Below, piece by piece: positions 41,649 through 53,919 of a stretch of DNA of 64,000 bases. A model generated the notes under the pieces. It was not told the origin of the DNA, searched no databases, and saw only the letters and a list, made by a program, of their open reading frames with translations. The DNA is from Monosiga brevicollis MX1. Its lineage: Eukaryota > Opisthokonta > Choanoflagellata > Craspedida > Salpingoecidae. A program made the position numbers and the translations under genes. Location: assembly GCF_000002865.3 (NCBI RefSeq), contig NW_001865047.1, forward strand, positions 128,584-192,583. The letters run 5' to 3'. The first letter of the stretch is position 1, and each line of letters begins with the position of its first letter.

Positions 41649-44600
41649 CTACTGGAGAGGGGCAGCGGTCCAGAGATCGTGCAGCGTCGCTGGCACAAGG
41701 CTTTCAGGCTCCACAAAGGTCGTGGCCACGTCTTCGGGAACGGCATGACGCATCGCTGCCTTGATGGTCGTTGTGTAGGTCTTGCCAGCCATCTTGTCCA
41801 CCTGAGGATAATGCCCGGCAGTTGCCACGGTCAGATGAGTGACAAAGGACAGACAAAAGTATGTGATCCCGTCCTCGCTGCATCCTTACCGGGCCTGGCG
41901 GCTTGCGATAGGCCGGCGTCTTTAGCAAAGCCATCGCATCTTGAATTTCAGGCAAGTAATGCTCTTGCAGCATCTCCAGCTCCCACAGGCTGCTCTCCTG
42001 TAAACAGCCGTCCCCAGTCAAGCAAACACAAACCAAAAAAACGTGAATGACAACGGGCAAAGCATCTGCATTCCTTGACCTACATCCCTGCACACCCTCG
42101 CGACAAGCTCTTGATCTGAGCAGATGAACAGAAACCCCCGCCCGGCCCCTAAAGAATAGAAAAAATGCCGTACCGTGCCGTGTGCCTCGGCTGACAACTC
42201 GGCGTCCATGTCAAACGGATCCCCGTCCATTTGCACCCCCTCACCGTCACCTGCGAAAAGAAAAAGAAAAAAGAAAAAAGAAAAAAAGCACGACAACAAT
42301 GTGTGAATATGCGCCAAACTCCCGTGGCATGCAAAGCAAACCCTCGGGGCCCCATCGTACTTTGCAAATCGCGATGAGCCAGGATGCGCAGCTTGGGGTG
42401 GCGCTTGATGAGATTGTATACAAGCTGAGCCAACGCTGCTCCAGCACTGGGCGGCGCCATCAATGCCAATCGCGCCAATCGCTTGGCAAAGCAGGCCGCC
42501 ATATACAACGGCAAATGCCTACAAACCCAGAAATAATCCAGTCACAGAAAGGCCCAAGCACCCACCCACATGCCAGGCGAAAAGAAAAAATACGCACGTG
42601 GAGCTCAGAAACTTGTCAATCAGGGGCAGAAGCGTTCCTCGGTGACGCGCATACATGGCAGGCCCGTCCAACAGCCGGTAGAGCTGATGATAGAATCGTG
42701 GGTAGTCCCTGCACACGCGCCCGCCGCCCACCACGCACAATGAGCTCTTCAAGACATGCCTCGCCCGTAGAGACATGTGATACGCACAGATTATACTGAT
42801 ACATCAGGATGAAGAGCGCATCCAGGCTCAGAGCTGCCGGGACGCCACCCTGGTCGTACACATGCTGCAATGTCCATGCACACCCATTTGCTCCATGAGA
42901 CACAAAGCGCCCCCCATATGACGTCGCAGTACCACGTCGATTTGCCTCACAGAGGCCCAAAAGCCCGGACCCCTTCGTACCGTCAGAAAGTCGAGGAGCA
43001 GCTTGGGGTTGGTCATGTGGGGCATGACCGAGTCGGCGAGCCGGCTCAGTACATCCCGGAAGATATCACTAGGCAACTAAAGTCGCATACCACGCAACCA
43101 TGCACACGCTCCCGGCGCAGTGAGCTGGCCCTACTACAGCCCTCAATGGATGCATCCCATCTCTACCCCCTCTCCCCATGTTGAGGCAACATGAAAATTA
43201 GGCGACACTGACCTTGAACTGTAGGAAACGCACCCAGGCGTCCGTAAACGCCTTCTTCAGTTGCTTGATAGACTGCTGTGTGGCATCATCATATTCCACT
43301 GCGGGCGCTGCTCGCGGCGCTTCAGGGTTAGCACCAAGCGATGCCAGGATCTTTTGAGCCGCTGCATCAATGGCCTCTTGTGAAAACTCTTCGCCCTCTT
43401 CATCGCCATTCAGTTCATCCATGTCCTCCCCCTCCTCGGGCAAGCGCTAAAAGAAAGGAAAACATATCCATGAGGGGGAAAAGCAAGAAAGAGCTTGGCA
43501 GCAGGTCGTCCACTCGGTGCGCCGGCAGAAGCCAGCTGAGATACGGGCCAGCCTGAATCGGCCCTTGTACGTACAAGCTCCTGACGCTCGGCGTCAAAGG
43601 CATCGAGAAAGCTGACACGAAGCAGCAGTTGACCCTACACACAAAAACCGGCGCACATGACAGCAAGCACAGCCATCAGTGATGGCACACAGGCTCACCC
43701 TCATCCGTTCAATGACAAGTCGCAAGAGCGAAGAGCGAGCAGCGTGCGACTTGAAACAACGTACGTCGGACAAGGGTTCAAATTGATGCAGGACCATGTA
43801 CATGTTGGTCACCATGATCGTGTTCTCCGACGGCGCGTCTGACGCCTCGGACCCAGTTTGGGCCTTGGCACGCTTGGCCTTGGGCTTGCCCCGGGCGGAC
43901 AAGGAGCCTCTGCTCGGGTTGTAAGTCGATGGAATGCGTGAGCAAAACAGTCGTAGGCTTGTTTGCCAGCCTTTGTGCCGATCACCGGATGAAACACTCA
44001 CCGTTGCAGGACACGCAGAAACGCAAACTGGACATCATATTGGGTCATGTAGCGCTCGACAATATGGTTGAGCGTATCCTCCTACACAAGTACAGTCCAG
44101 AGGCACTGCCTGAGTATGCAGACATGTACACATATACATGTGCACTTGTAGAAGTGTGCTTGTGGGGTACGAGTCTTTAGATTTGGCGACTGGTCTGGAG
44201 CTTGGCAAAGACGTACGCGATCAACGTGACCATCCAGCACGTTTTGAAACAAAGCTTCGAGTGCTTGATACAAGAGCGTCTGGGTTTCCTTCTTGTTTGT
44301 GTTCAGTCGCAAGACCAAGCAGAGGGCTTGCATATACGTGTTGACGAGCTCCACCTACAAGTCCCGGGAAAAAAAAAAAAAAAAGAAAAGACACGAAGCA
44401 GACGTACCAACAAAGTCAGGCGCTCGGGCGGGTCCGCGCATGCGCAAACACAAGGCAAAAATGCACAGGGCGTCAAATCGTGCAATGCAGATGGCTGTCG
44501 AGAAACTCATGTCGCATAGGCGGACGCACGTGTGCTGGGTCGTCGCTCTTCCAAAGCCGCTTGAGGAGCTTGCTTTGCAGCTCGGCAACTTGAGCGAGCA

Positions 44601-45030
44601 GAAAGCTGGTGGCTTTCTCCGCTGCAGGGCTGCCCCGCGTGGCCTCCAACCGACGTACGTAGCTGCTCAACACGTTGTAGCATGCTATCAAAGGAACCAT
44701 CGATCATGAGCTTCGCTTTTGCTTGCATGCCTCGGATCATCGGGCCAAGCCGCGTGCTACCTCGGCATGCCGTGGCGCACGCTGTGGCGTGTGGTGTGTT
44801 CACATAGTCGATCAGTTTGGGCAGTTCCTCAATGTGTTCAAAGCCACCAATGAGCCGTTGCTCGGCCCTATCACAGTCCAACGGGCAAAATTCCACCAAC
44901 CGAGTGAGATGTTATTCAACTCAACACACACACACACATGCGCGGTACACCAGCGAGCGCGCATTAATCCGAGCCAGGTCTCGTGCACGCACCGCTCGAT
45001 CGACTGCAAAAGACTCTCGTGCACAGCCAT
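41649..45030 (-). CDS. NOC4: Nucleolar complex protein 4 (NOC4)
   Basis: Many-exon minus-strand gene starting MAVHESLLQSIERCVHETW at 45030 and ending ...TLHDLWTAAPLQ at the stop at 41649-41651. N-terminal exons are helical (EQRLIGGFEHIEELPKLIDY). The C-terminal half carries the CBF/MAK21-type NOC4 domain: LKKAFTDAWVRFLQFKV, MPHMTNPKLLLDFLT, GGVPAALSLDALFILMYQYN, DYPRFYHQLYRLLD, FAKRLARLALMAPPSAGAAL and SSLWELEMLQEHYLPEI. NOC4 with NOP14 supports small-subunit pre-rRNA processing and 40S export in the nucleolus. A basic SARGKPKAKRAKAQTG stretch near 43860-43910 may be a nuclear/nucleolar signal, and an acidic segment (GEDMDELNGDEEGEEF) lies near 43390-43440. The domain order agrees with animal and fungal NOC4. 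Exon edges were not all resolved. Confidence 0.9.
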
Positions 45031-45296
45031 GATGTTGCAACGATCAAAGACCCCGCACCGCAAGACAATGATTCACTCCCACCGCTAACCACCTGCTCCC
45101 TCTCCCTGAACAAACCCACACCCGCGTTCCAGATGGCGCGCGCTGCCGTTTCCACCCCCCAACAACACCGAACAGAAGCATCAAAAGTGCAAGTGTGTGT
45201 GTATGTGCGTGTGTGAACATGGTGGAACATGTGGGTGCTGACATGCTGACATTCTGACATTCAATTTTTTTTTTTTTTTCATCTCTCTTGTTGGAA

Positions 45297-46885
45297 TTAG
45301 GCGGTGATGCCCGTGTTGAGATGGTCTGATAGGGATATTGGGGGCACGGCCCGAATTTGGTCTCGCGGCCCCGTGAGGTGCTCTTTGTTGAAGCCATTGG
45401 GGCAGGTGGCCAGGGCTGGCTGTTCGTCAAAGCGGCAGCGAGGCCCATTCACTTGACAGTCTGCGGTCGGGCAATTCATCCAAAAGCCTAAGAAGTGTGC
45501 AAAGATGGTAAGCAGACCGAGACAAAATGAGTCAACAAGCACGGTCGCAGCGCACTTTGCACCACTTTCAAACTCCCTCCTCTGAGTGTATTTGAGGGGA
45601 GGTGCCATCAACGTACCGTCGCAAGGCCGATGGCATTTCTCGCACCAGGGCCAGACCATTGGCTCGCCCCGTTGTGAGCAATCAATGTTGTCCTCACTCT
45701 CAATGAAAGCCAGTTTGGGCGCCCGCAGCATCACACGGCGTGGCAGCATTTGTAAGTAGGCATAGAGATAGCCGTTGTATCGCATCATCTTTTTCCAAGG
45801 AGCCGTGCCCTCTGCTCTCTCGAGGTGAAAGGTGCGGCGTCGGCTGGGGGTGTGCGGCGAACTGCGCGATATCCGATAGCCGCCAATTTGGCCACAGCGC
45901 AGCGCAACAGCGTGGTCATACAGAATGTGGCGAAGCAAGGAGCCCCAGGGAGGAAAACCGACCACCAGACGCCGATCCTCACGGTAGCAATCTGGCAGTA
46001 CCTCACGCGCCATCACCCAGCAGTCGGCGCCGCGATGCACACGGCCCTTGGCATACAATGTCCGATTGTAGTCCTCAACGACCTCGTCCATGTTGAGTAG
46101 CACGCGCGTGGTCTCGACAACCAGTTGACCGGGTACCTGGAGAAACTCACACGACTGGACATAGAATTGCGGATAGAGGCCAATGTCGCGGTTGGTGAAC
46201 ACCACGGCCGGGTGGTCGTGGTGGGCCAATCCGGCATCTAGAATACCGCCAGGTGTGGGGAGGCTACGTTGGGACGCGGGATCCAGAAAGGCCTCTGTCA
46301 CGTAAACTGCATCAAGCAGGTCGGACCGCGGCACTGAAAGCTCATCGCCATCCTGCAAGACAAACACAAAGTCCACCTACGACACCAAACACCGGTCGGG
46401 GGTCGGCACGCAAGAGTCAAAATTTTGGTTCCTCATTCTGGCACCAGGTGCACTGCGGCGATGGAGGACGAGCAAGACTGTCGAGGCCCTCTTTGAGTCA
46501 TTGCCATCCAGAGCTTTGCTCGTGACGCTTTCCCATTTGCGCACCTGGATGCCTGCGGCCCGCGCCTGGGCCTGTGCGGTCTTCATGGACTGGAAGACAA
46601 TGTCAAATTCCAAGGTTGTGTTTGCATCGTGCGGCTTGAAGTCATTGATGATATGCAAAAAGCGGCACTCGCTCTGGGATCGAAAGACGGGCTCCTTATT
46701 ATAATCTTTGGCACCCGTGTCTGTCACGCGGCAGGACAACAACGACCACGTCAGCGCTCGAAAGAAAGGCTTAAACGACCACCCTTCCGCCGGCACAAAA
46801 CTCAAAAAACATAAATGCCCATACCTGATATCAAGCTGCAGCAGATCAGCCCTGCCAGGGCAACCGCCTGGGCATGGCGCAGCAT
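45297..46885 (-). CDS. Secretory-pathway protein of unknown function, tandem paralogue 1
   Basis: Four exons join in phase: 46885-46825, 46720-46545, 46376-45617 and 45487-45297, giving 395 residues. Exon 1 is a signal peptide (MLRHAQAVALAGLICCSLIS). The body has DTGAKDYNKEPVFRSQSECR, a long central part including VVFTNRDIGLYPQFYVQSCE and HRGADCWVMAREVLPDC, then VVGFPPWG. The Cys-rich tail (CHRPCDG, NCPTADC) ends NTGITA. The pattern TNxDIxLxPxFY...HxGxDCxV...GxPPWG resembles a little-characterised glycosyltransferase-like family, but I cannot confirm this. Signal peptide and paired cysteines suggest a lumenal or secreted protein. It lies head-to-tail with its paralogue at 47373-48794 and 266 bases upstream of the NOC4 start. 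Confidence 0.85.
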
Positions 46886-47372
46886 CGTGCCGTTGCCCAA
46901 TAGCATTCACTCGTCGTGCATTCACTCAACTCGCTACAATGTAAAACGGCTTCTTTTTTTTTTTTTTTTTTGCATGTGCTTGAGGGAGATGACATTTGGT
47001 GTGAAAACTGAAAAAGAATCAATCACACACACGTTTGGTCAAGCTTTCAGGTTTTTTTAAGGAAAAAAATTTAATGATTTGCTGTATGTCTATCAGGCCA
47101 GAGAGGGCAGAGGGGAAAGAAGGGAGGGAGAGGGGGAGGGAGCGAGAGGGGTTCAGTGAAATGGTGAACATCTCTCTCCTCCTTTTTTTTTGCTGATCAG
47201 GCCACGAGAAGATGTGTCCGAATATGCTATAGTTGCCGCTGGTGCTTTTGATGCCTTGGCTCGCAGAATAATTTAATTTATGTGGATCATGGTAGGATGA
47301 GAACGTGCCTTGGCCAACGGGACCGTCACTTTAAGGGGCTGTGAAAACCAGGTTACCGGGAGCCCGCTCTGC
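46886..47372. other. Spacer between the tandem paralogues
   Basis: About 490 bases. It contains a T18 run (46953-46970), a GGGA-rich stretch (47100-47150) and AT-rich sequence likely to include the 3' end of paralogue 2. No exon is supported. Confidence 0.6.
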
Positions 47373-48794
47373 TTATGCGGTAATGCCCTTGGTCTCATAA
47401 TCTGCAAATGTGATTGGATGCAAAGCACGCATGGGCGTTCGCTTGCCCACCAGCATTGTGTTGTTGAAGCTCTGGCATTCGGCAATGGCTGGTGCCTCGG
47501 GAAAGTGGCATTTAGGTCCTTCCATCTGGCAGTCTGGAGTGGGGCAGCTGGCCCAAAAGCCTGACGCACAAAGAAACATGAGGAGGGTCTCAAGTCATAC
47601 TGAGCGCACCTTTGCTGTTCACAATGTTCCCCAGGGGCTCCGCGTACCTTCACACGGCCGTTTGCAGCTATCGCACAAGGGCCATACCATGGGGCCATCA
47701 TCCTCGGTGCAATTGTACTTGCCCTTGGGATCGACGATGAAAGAAAGCTTGGGTGGACGCTCCATCACGCGCCCGGGCAGCACCTGTAGATAGCGATAGA
47801 GAAACCGGTCCTCCTGCAGCCAGTTGAGCCATTGCGCAGAGGCTCCATTCCGTTCGAGGTGGAAAGTTCGGCGGTAGTCGGGGTTCTGAGGTGAGCTGCG
47901 ATAAATGCGGTACCCTCCCTCTTGCCCGCAGCGCAGTGCCATGGCATGGTCATGCAGGATGTGCCGCAGGAGGGCGCCCCACGGCGGATAACCCACCACC
48001 AGCCGGCGATCTTCGCGAAAGCACGCAGGCATGACCTCTCGCGCCATGACCCAGCAGTCAGCGCCGCGATGCACAAAGCCACGCCCACGCAAGGTCGCCT
48101 CGTAATCGGTGAGTGCTTTTTCCAGCTTGAGAAGCACACGCGTCGTTTCGACCACCAGCTGGCCGGGTACCCGCAGCATGTCACACGACTCAACGTAAAA
48201 CTGCGGGTAAAGGCCAATGTCACGATTGGTGAAGACGATGGCCGGATGGTCCGTGCCTTCCATGCCGGCATCCAAGATGCCGCCCGGTGTCGGCAGATAG
48301 CGGCCGGTGGTTGGGTCCTTAAAGGCCTCGCTGATGTCTTTGACATCCAGAAGGTGTTCACGTTCCACCGAAAGCTGGTCGCCCTTTTGAAGAACGAAGC
48401 GAAAATCAACTTGAATCCCCTCTTGCTTGGCCACGCGCTGAGCCGTCCTCATGGACTCGAAAACAATGTCAAACTCTGTGGCAGTCAGCCCAGACGGCTT
48501 GTAGTCGTTGATAATATGCAAAAAGCGGCATTCTGCCCGTGACTTGAACACGGGCTCTCGATTATAGTCCTTGGCTGCCAACACTGCACAAGCAAACATG
48601 CGTGACAATGCAACGGCAGCGGTTCAAGCCCCGGTCGTGAGGTCGAAGCAACCGTGCGCAATGGCAAGGGAATGGGCTGGCTGGTGATGACCCGTGGTTT
48701 CGGAAAAAACAGTCTTGCGCCGTCACCAACCTGTTTGGATGAGGCCAAGCCCCAAGAGCAGCACCCAGCTCAGGCACGGACCAAGCGCACCCAT
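47373..48794 (-). CDS. Secretory-pathway protein of unknown function, tandem paralogue 2
   Basis: Three exons join in phase: 48794-48731, 48583-47648 and 47560-47373, again giving exactly 395 residues. Exon 1 encodes a signal peptide (MGALGPCLSWVLLLGLGLIQ). The body parallels paralogue 1 almost block for block: KDYNREPVFKSRAECRFLHI, AIVFTNRDIGLYPQFYVESC, HRGADCWVMAREVMPACF, VVGYPPWG and the Cys-rich end CKRPCEG, SCPTPDCQMEG, ...TKGITA. Introns 1 and last are shared in position and phase with paralogue 1, but the intron of paralogue 1 between ...GIQ and VDF... is absent. The function is unknown; a lumenal enzyme, perhaps a glycosyltransferase-like protein, is a guess from the conserved acidic, His and Cys positions. 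Confidence 0.85.
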
Positions 48795-49065
48795 GCCTGG
48801 TCGCGACGCTTGACACACCCAGCAAAGCGCCTCTCCCCCTTCCCACCTCGACAACGGTTGCAAGGCCCGAGCACTCTTGTTGCAAAGAGTCACAGTTGCC
48901 CAACACGCATGCCTTTCTCCTCTCCTCTCCACCCCTCCTCCTCACCAACATGAGACCTGCCCGCCGCGACAACAAAAATTAAATTGCGCTCAACGCTCAA
49001 AAAATCAAAAAAGATGTCATCAAAACGTGGTTGCCTTTCACTCTCAAACCGACCAAAGCAATTCA

Positions 49066-49096
<31 letters not shown>

Positions 49097-49101
49097 GTCT
49101 C

Positions 49102-49192
<91 letters not shown>

Positions 49193-49393
49193 CAAGCTGT
49201 TGAAAACATTTCAACGGCGAAGATTGAGGCAACCCACGTCCGATGCTGGGAATCTCGGGACGTAGGCATCATGACCATATGATAAATTTCTGAACGCGTG
49301 AACGGCGGTTGGTCAGAGGGCAAAAAAACAAAAAAAAAAAAAAAAATAAAAAAAAATAAAAGGCGACCGAGCTCAGCAAAGGCCCCCAAAATC
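48795..49393. promoter_or_regulatory. Spacer upstream of paralogue 2 with a (TC)n tract
   Basis: The promoter region of paralogue 2 and the 3' untranslated region of the ING gene lie here. It holds a (TC)n array at 49065-49187 interrupted by three regularly spaced GTCTCTCTCTCT units, and A-rich runs at 49321-49361. Confidence 0.6.
49065..49187. repeat. (TC)n microsatellite with TG interruptions
   Basis: About 120 bases of CT dinucleotides; the left third contains regularly spaced G substitutions. Confidence 0.97.
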
Positions 49394-50876
49394 CTAGCTT
49401 GTGGGCAACCCCTCCTTTTGGCGTCGGGCCGTGCAGACGGAGCAATACCACTTGCCCTCGGGTGCAGCCGAAAGGCCTACGCAAGCATAGTGGTACCACT
49501 CGACCGGACACTGCGCCACCGCCGCGCGGTTTGAGCGTGAGAACGGAAGGAGCAAGACATGGATAGGGGGACCCGTAGCAAAGGCTTATTTGTACTGCCG
49601 GGCATGGCCTCACCTTGTCGTCATCGCAGGCAATCATTTCGCCAAACGAAACCTGGCGGCAGACGCAGTAGAGCTCGGAATCGCCTTCAAGGCCAACTTG
49701 TGCTGTGACGGGCGCGACGGGCTGTGGGCTGTTGGCAACCGGTGTCCCTTCGTCTACATGTGACGCAAGATCCAAAGAGCGTGAGACTTGTAAAATCAGT
49801 CGATGGGACGACCGGAGCAGTGTCAGAGTCGCACCAAGGTGGGCACGCTTGCGACTCCGACCACGAGGCCCTGTCGAGTCTTTGCTGATTTGCCTGACAA
49901 TGCGAGACGAGAGAGCACAAAGGGTTTGAGTTGGTCAGTGAGCTTGGCTGCTAGGAAATGCTCAGGGCAGGAAGTGCGGGGCGGCCGAGGAACAAGTCTA
50001 CCGCTTATTGTTTTTGGCGGTTGGGGTGGCAAACTGGGTATACTGCTCGTCGTAGTCATCTTGTTCCTCTTCATAGGCCACATCCAGATTCATCGAGCCT
50101 ATCGGCGCCAAAAACAAGCCAAGCGAGCGGTGGGGACGTGGGCTGTGGGTTGTGGGCATGCGCGCACCAACAGCAAAATCGGCCAGAGAATCATACGTTG
50201 TTGGAGTTTACGAATGAGACCAGGGGTCTGTTCGAGATATCGCTGGTACTCGGCAAGCTGTCGGTCTAGGTACTTGATAGCACGATCCATCTGGCCCGGT
50301 GGACGCGCGGTCAGGTGATGCTTGCAACAAAAGAGGTAAGCGGCACGGGAAATCAGGTTGGGGCGCCAACCTTTTTCACCAAGTCGCCGCTCTGTTGTAC
50401 TTTCTCGTTGGCCGTTTTGATGGCGCGATCATAATCCTGCAACAAAACGAAAAGCGTGGTGGCGGGGAGGTTGATGATGCGTGAGTGATGCTGATCCAGA
50501 GCCGGGATGACCTGGAAGCAGCTTTTCCTTCGACACACGGGGTTGAGCAATGACAGACCAAGTGCATTTCATGAATCCGATCACGCCGCTGCGTTTCTGA
50601 CATGTTGAGAAACTCGGGGAAATGGCGTTTTTTCTTTCGCTCGACGGCATCCAGTGACTCTACATTGGAAGCACACGGGGGCAATGTGCATATCAATGAT
50701 CCGGCCGCGGCGTGCGGGTCGCACGTTGCTCGTTGCGGGCGGGATGTTGGCTCGGGAAAGAAACACTACGTACTTTGCACCATGGTGTCCATGCGTTGCA
50801 AGCCCTCGAGTGCTTGCTTAAATTCGCTCGGCAGCGAGTTGGCACGCTGAATAAAGTCTTGTAGATAACGCTCCAT
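49394..50876 (-). CDS. ING-family PHD-finger chromatin protein
   Basis: Minus-strand multi-exon gene. It starts MERYLQDFIQRANSLPSEFK, like the N-terminal ING coiled-coil domain that binds acetyltransferase or deacetylase scaffolds. Middle exons encode helical stretches (ERKKKRHFPEFLNMSETQRR, DYDRAIKTANEKVQQSGDLV, RAIKYLDRQLAEYQRYLEQT) and an acidic linker. The C-terminal PHD finger is split by an intron: ELYCVCRQVSFGEMIACDDDK joins CPVEWYHYACVGLSAAPEGK and WYCSVCTARR, giving all eight zinc ligands and the YCxC, SFGEM and WYH residues used by ING proteins to bind H3K4me3. The stop is at 49394-49396 after ...KEGLPTS. ING proteins recruit histone acetyltransferase or deacetylase complexes to active promoters. 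The ING1-5 subtype cannot be assigned. The gene is divergent from ALG2. Confidence 0.9.
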
Positions 50877-51103
50877 GGTAACCCGTCGCTGATGCTGGAT
50901 TGTCGTCAATGGCCGACCGGTCCGACCAGGCAGCCAGACGAGAAAGACAGGGAATGGCCGTGCAAAAGGGGGTGCTCTAGCCCATATCCCACCGCTTCTG
51001 CCCCAGAACAAGGACCGAAAAAGAAAACTCTGCTTCTCAACAATCCCCCTAGAACCTTGAACCGGCCACGTCCCGTGCTGACCCTTCCCTATACGCCAAA
51101 AAC

Positions 51104-51104
<1 letters not shown>

Positions 51105-51138
<34 letters not shown>
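51105..51138. repeat. (CAG)n trinucleotide repeat
   Basis: About eleven CAG units. It lies upstream of both flanking start codons, so it is probably noncoding. Confidence 0.95.
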
Positions 51139-51139
<1 letters not shown>

Positions 51140-51253
51140 GACCGGTCAAACGAGCAGCAACAGGAGGTGATGATCTTGAAAAAATACGGCAGATGAAGAT
51201 CAGAGGCACTTCCGCCACAACTGTAGTTGTGACTGGTTGTCTGACATCTCAGA

Positions 51254-51483
51254 GGTTTTTCTCTCTCTCTCATCGCTCTCATCGCGAACCAATTTATTCT
51301 CTCTCTCTCTCTTCCCCCCCTTATCTCTGTCTTTCTCTCTCTAATCATCTCTCATCTCTCTCTTGCTCATCTCTCTCTTGCTCATCTCTCATCTCTCATC
51401 TCTCTCTTGCTCATCTCTCTCTTGCTCATCTCTCATCTCTCATCTCGCTCATCTCTCTCTCATTTCTCTCTCAATTCTCTCAT
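51254..51483. repeat. CTCATCTCTCTCTTG tandem repeat region
   Basis: A CT-rich region has a higher-order 15-base period (CTCATCTCTCTCTTG and shortened versions), ending about 70 bases before the ALG2 ATG. Confidence 0.85.
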
Positions 51484-51552
51484 GAGGATGGCAGGGGGTG
51501 ATCGGAAGCGGTACGAGCTTGATCTGTCAAAGGGTCGCCTGTCTTCCTGACC

Positions 51553-53919
51553 ATGGCAGCAGCAGGTACAGGGGTGGGGGGTGATTGCGCACTGTCGCAA
51601 TGTCTGATCATGCATCGGTGGATATCTGGGGTGTGTAGGGTGGCGTTTCTCCATCCGGACCTCGGGCTGGGGGGTGCCGAGCGGCTGGTTGTGGATGCCG
51701 CGTTGGCCTTGCAGGAGCGTGGCTACGATGTGACCGTCTTCACCTCCCACCACGAGCCCGACCGCTGTTTCCAGGAGACCTGCAGTGGCACCCTCAAAGT
51801 CAAGACTTATGGCGATTGGTGCGTGGCCGTGACACCACCGCCTCGATCGTGACTGCAACAGTCACTGGTGCCAGGCTCACGTTGTTGTGTCTGCCACCAG
51901 GATGCCCCGTCACATTGCCGGGCGCCTCCATGCCCTCTTTGCCTACTTGCGCATGATCTACCTCGCGCTGGTTGTCACCATGACTTCCAGCTTTGACGTT
52001 ATTATCTGTGATCAGGTACCTGTGTCCATAAAGTGTGTGCGCGCGCGCATGCAGTGACCAACCCACCCACGCCCTTCTGATGAGCGTCCTCCCCGTTCGT
52101 GTGCCGCAGGTCTCGGCGTGCATCCCTTTTATCCGCCTCTTTTCGTCGGCCCGCATCATCTTCTACTGCCACTTCCCAGATCTGGTGCGCCACCGCTGCT
52201 CGCATCGACATTGGCCCCCGCACCACCCACAAATCACGAATAGCCTAAACTGTGACCAAACAATGTACTCCTCTCACGCCCTGGCATTTTGCACCACCAC
52301 TGTCCTCAATGACTCAGCTTCTGACCAAGCGCCAGAGCACGCTGAAGCGCCTCTATCGCTATCCTCTGGACAAGCTAGAAGAACACACGACTGGCATGGC
52401 CGACGTCGTGCTCGTGCGTCTCATCAACCTCCGCCCGGGGTGCCACTTTCGTCCCTTTCGAAGCTGATCACCCCTCACCACATGCGACAGGTCAACAGCA
52501 AGTTTACTGCCGGCGTCTTTCGCGACACCTTTACCTCACTGCGCCACCTGCAACCAGGCGTCTTATACCCAAGCCTGCATACGGCCAGCTTTGACAAGGT
52601 TGTGTCTCTGCTCGATTTGGCCAAGGCCGCCCCTGATACGACGCATCTTTAGACTTATCAGGATGACACTTCGACCTGACCAAGTAGAAAGTGGACGATA
52701 GCCAGGCCGATCGCCTGGTTGGCACGAGTAGCCCCCACGTCTTCCTCTCCATCAATCGCTACGAGCGCAAGAAAAACCTGGCGCTCGCCCTCGAGGTATG
52801 GGGAGGACCCGCGACCCGTTGGTCCACACCGCACATATTTCCCCTCAGTCCCCCCCGTTGATGAGATAGGCCATGTTGGAACTCAAGCAACTGGTTACCC
52901 CGGCTCAGTGGGAAGCCTGTCACCTCGTCATGGCGGGCGGGTCCGTGCCGCGTTTTAAAATGTGCCGGCGATCGGATCGATTCTCTTGATAGTATCAGCA
53001 CTCATGACGCGCTACGCTGCGAACACGCTTACCCTTGCACACAGTTACGACCCACGACTGCCAGAAAATGTCGAATATTTTGCCGAGTTGAGTGCATTTG
53101 CAAACAGTCGCTTGCCAGGCAAGGTCACCTTTCTTCGGTCGTTTAGGTACGACGATACCTGAACGAGTCACGTTTGGCCAACGATCCACGCTCATGCCGC
53201 CGTGCAACCACCCTGACCTCACCCCGGCCTTTGGACATGATCTTGTGCAGTGATGAAGAGAAACTGATTCTGCTGCGGCGCTGTTGTGCTCTCGTTTATA
53301 CCCCGGAGAACGAGCACTTTGGAATCTGCCCCGTGGAAGCCATGTATATGAGCAAACCCGTTGTGGCGGTCAGTCTTCCGCCTTTCCCACTCATGTTTAG
53401 CGCTCCCCACCAGCCATTCTGAATTCTGGTCTGGCCAAAACGCACGATAGGTGAACAGTGGTGGCCCCATGGAAAGCGTGGCCGCTGTGCCTTTGGAGCA
53501 TGCTGCAGAGCTGCCTGGTCGCTCGGGCTTCCTTTGCGCCTCGGACCCCAAAAACCTGGCACAGGTTGGATCCGTTTCTTGCGTGCTCGATGAGTCAACA
53601 CCCTGCCCGCCACTTGTGCGTGTCTTGCGCCATCTCACGCCTGCCTTGGTCTTTCTTTTTTTTTCCTTCCCCTCCGACCTTGAATCATAGGCCATGATCC
53701 GCTTGGTGCAGGAGCCCAATCTCAGCTCCGACCTAGGACGGAACGGCAAGCAACGCGTCGCTGAAAAGTATGCTCTGGCTGCTCGGCATTGTCGCTCAAG
53801 CTTTTTCTCTCGCCCTCAGCTGACCTGCGCTTGACTCCCGCCACCGTCTTTCGTGTGTGCACAGGTTTTCCTTCGCGGCGTTTGGTGAAAGCCTCCAGCA
53901 AGCCGTGCGCACTGCATAA
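51553..53919 (+). CDS. ALG2: ALG2, alpha-1,3/1,6-mannosyltransferase
   Basis: Twelve exons join in phase: 51553-51818, 51901-52015, 52110-52184, 52318-52413, 52491-52598, 52688-52795, 52870-52940, 53045-53146, 53251-53368, 53451-53564, 53691-53767 and 53865-53919, giving 434 residues (human 416). Signature blocks are [87 protein letters not shown], the GT-B catalytic stretch [18 protein letters not shown], and [13 protein letters not shown]2 adds the second and third mannoses to the lipid-linked oligosaccharide on the cytosolic ER face for N-glycosylation. The first exon adds about 28 residues ahead of the conserved start, with a weak hydrophobic character. Confidence 0.97.

Larger units (their letters stand above)
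50877..51552. promoter_or_regulatory. Bidirectional promoter spacer (ING/ALG2) with repeats
   Basis: This spacer separates divergent start codons and contains a (CAG)n tract (51105-51138) and a long CT-rich region (51254-51483) with imperfect copies of CTCATCTCTCTCTTG. Promoter elements are presumed; none is individually recognisable. Confidence 0.6.
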
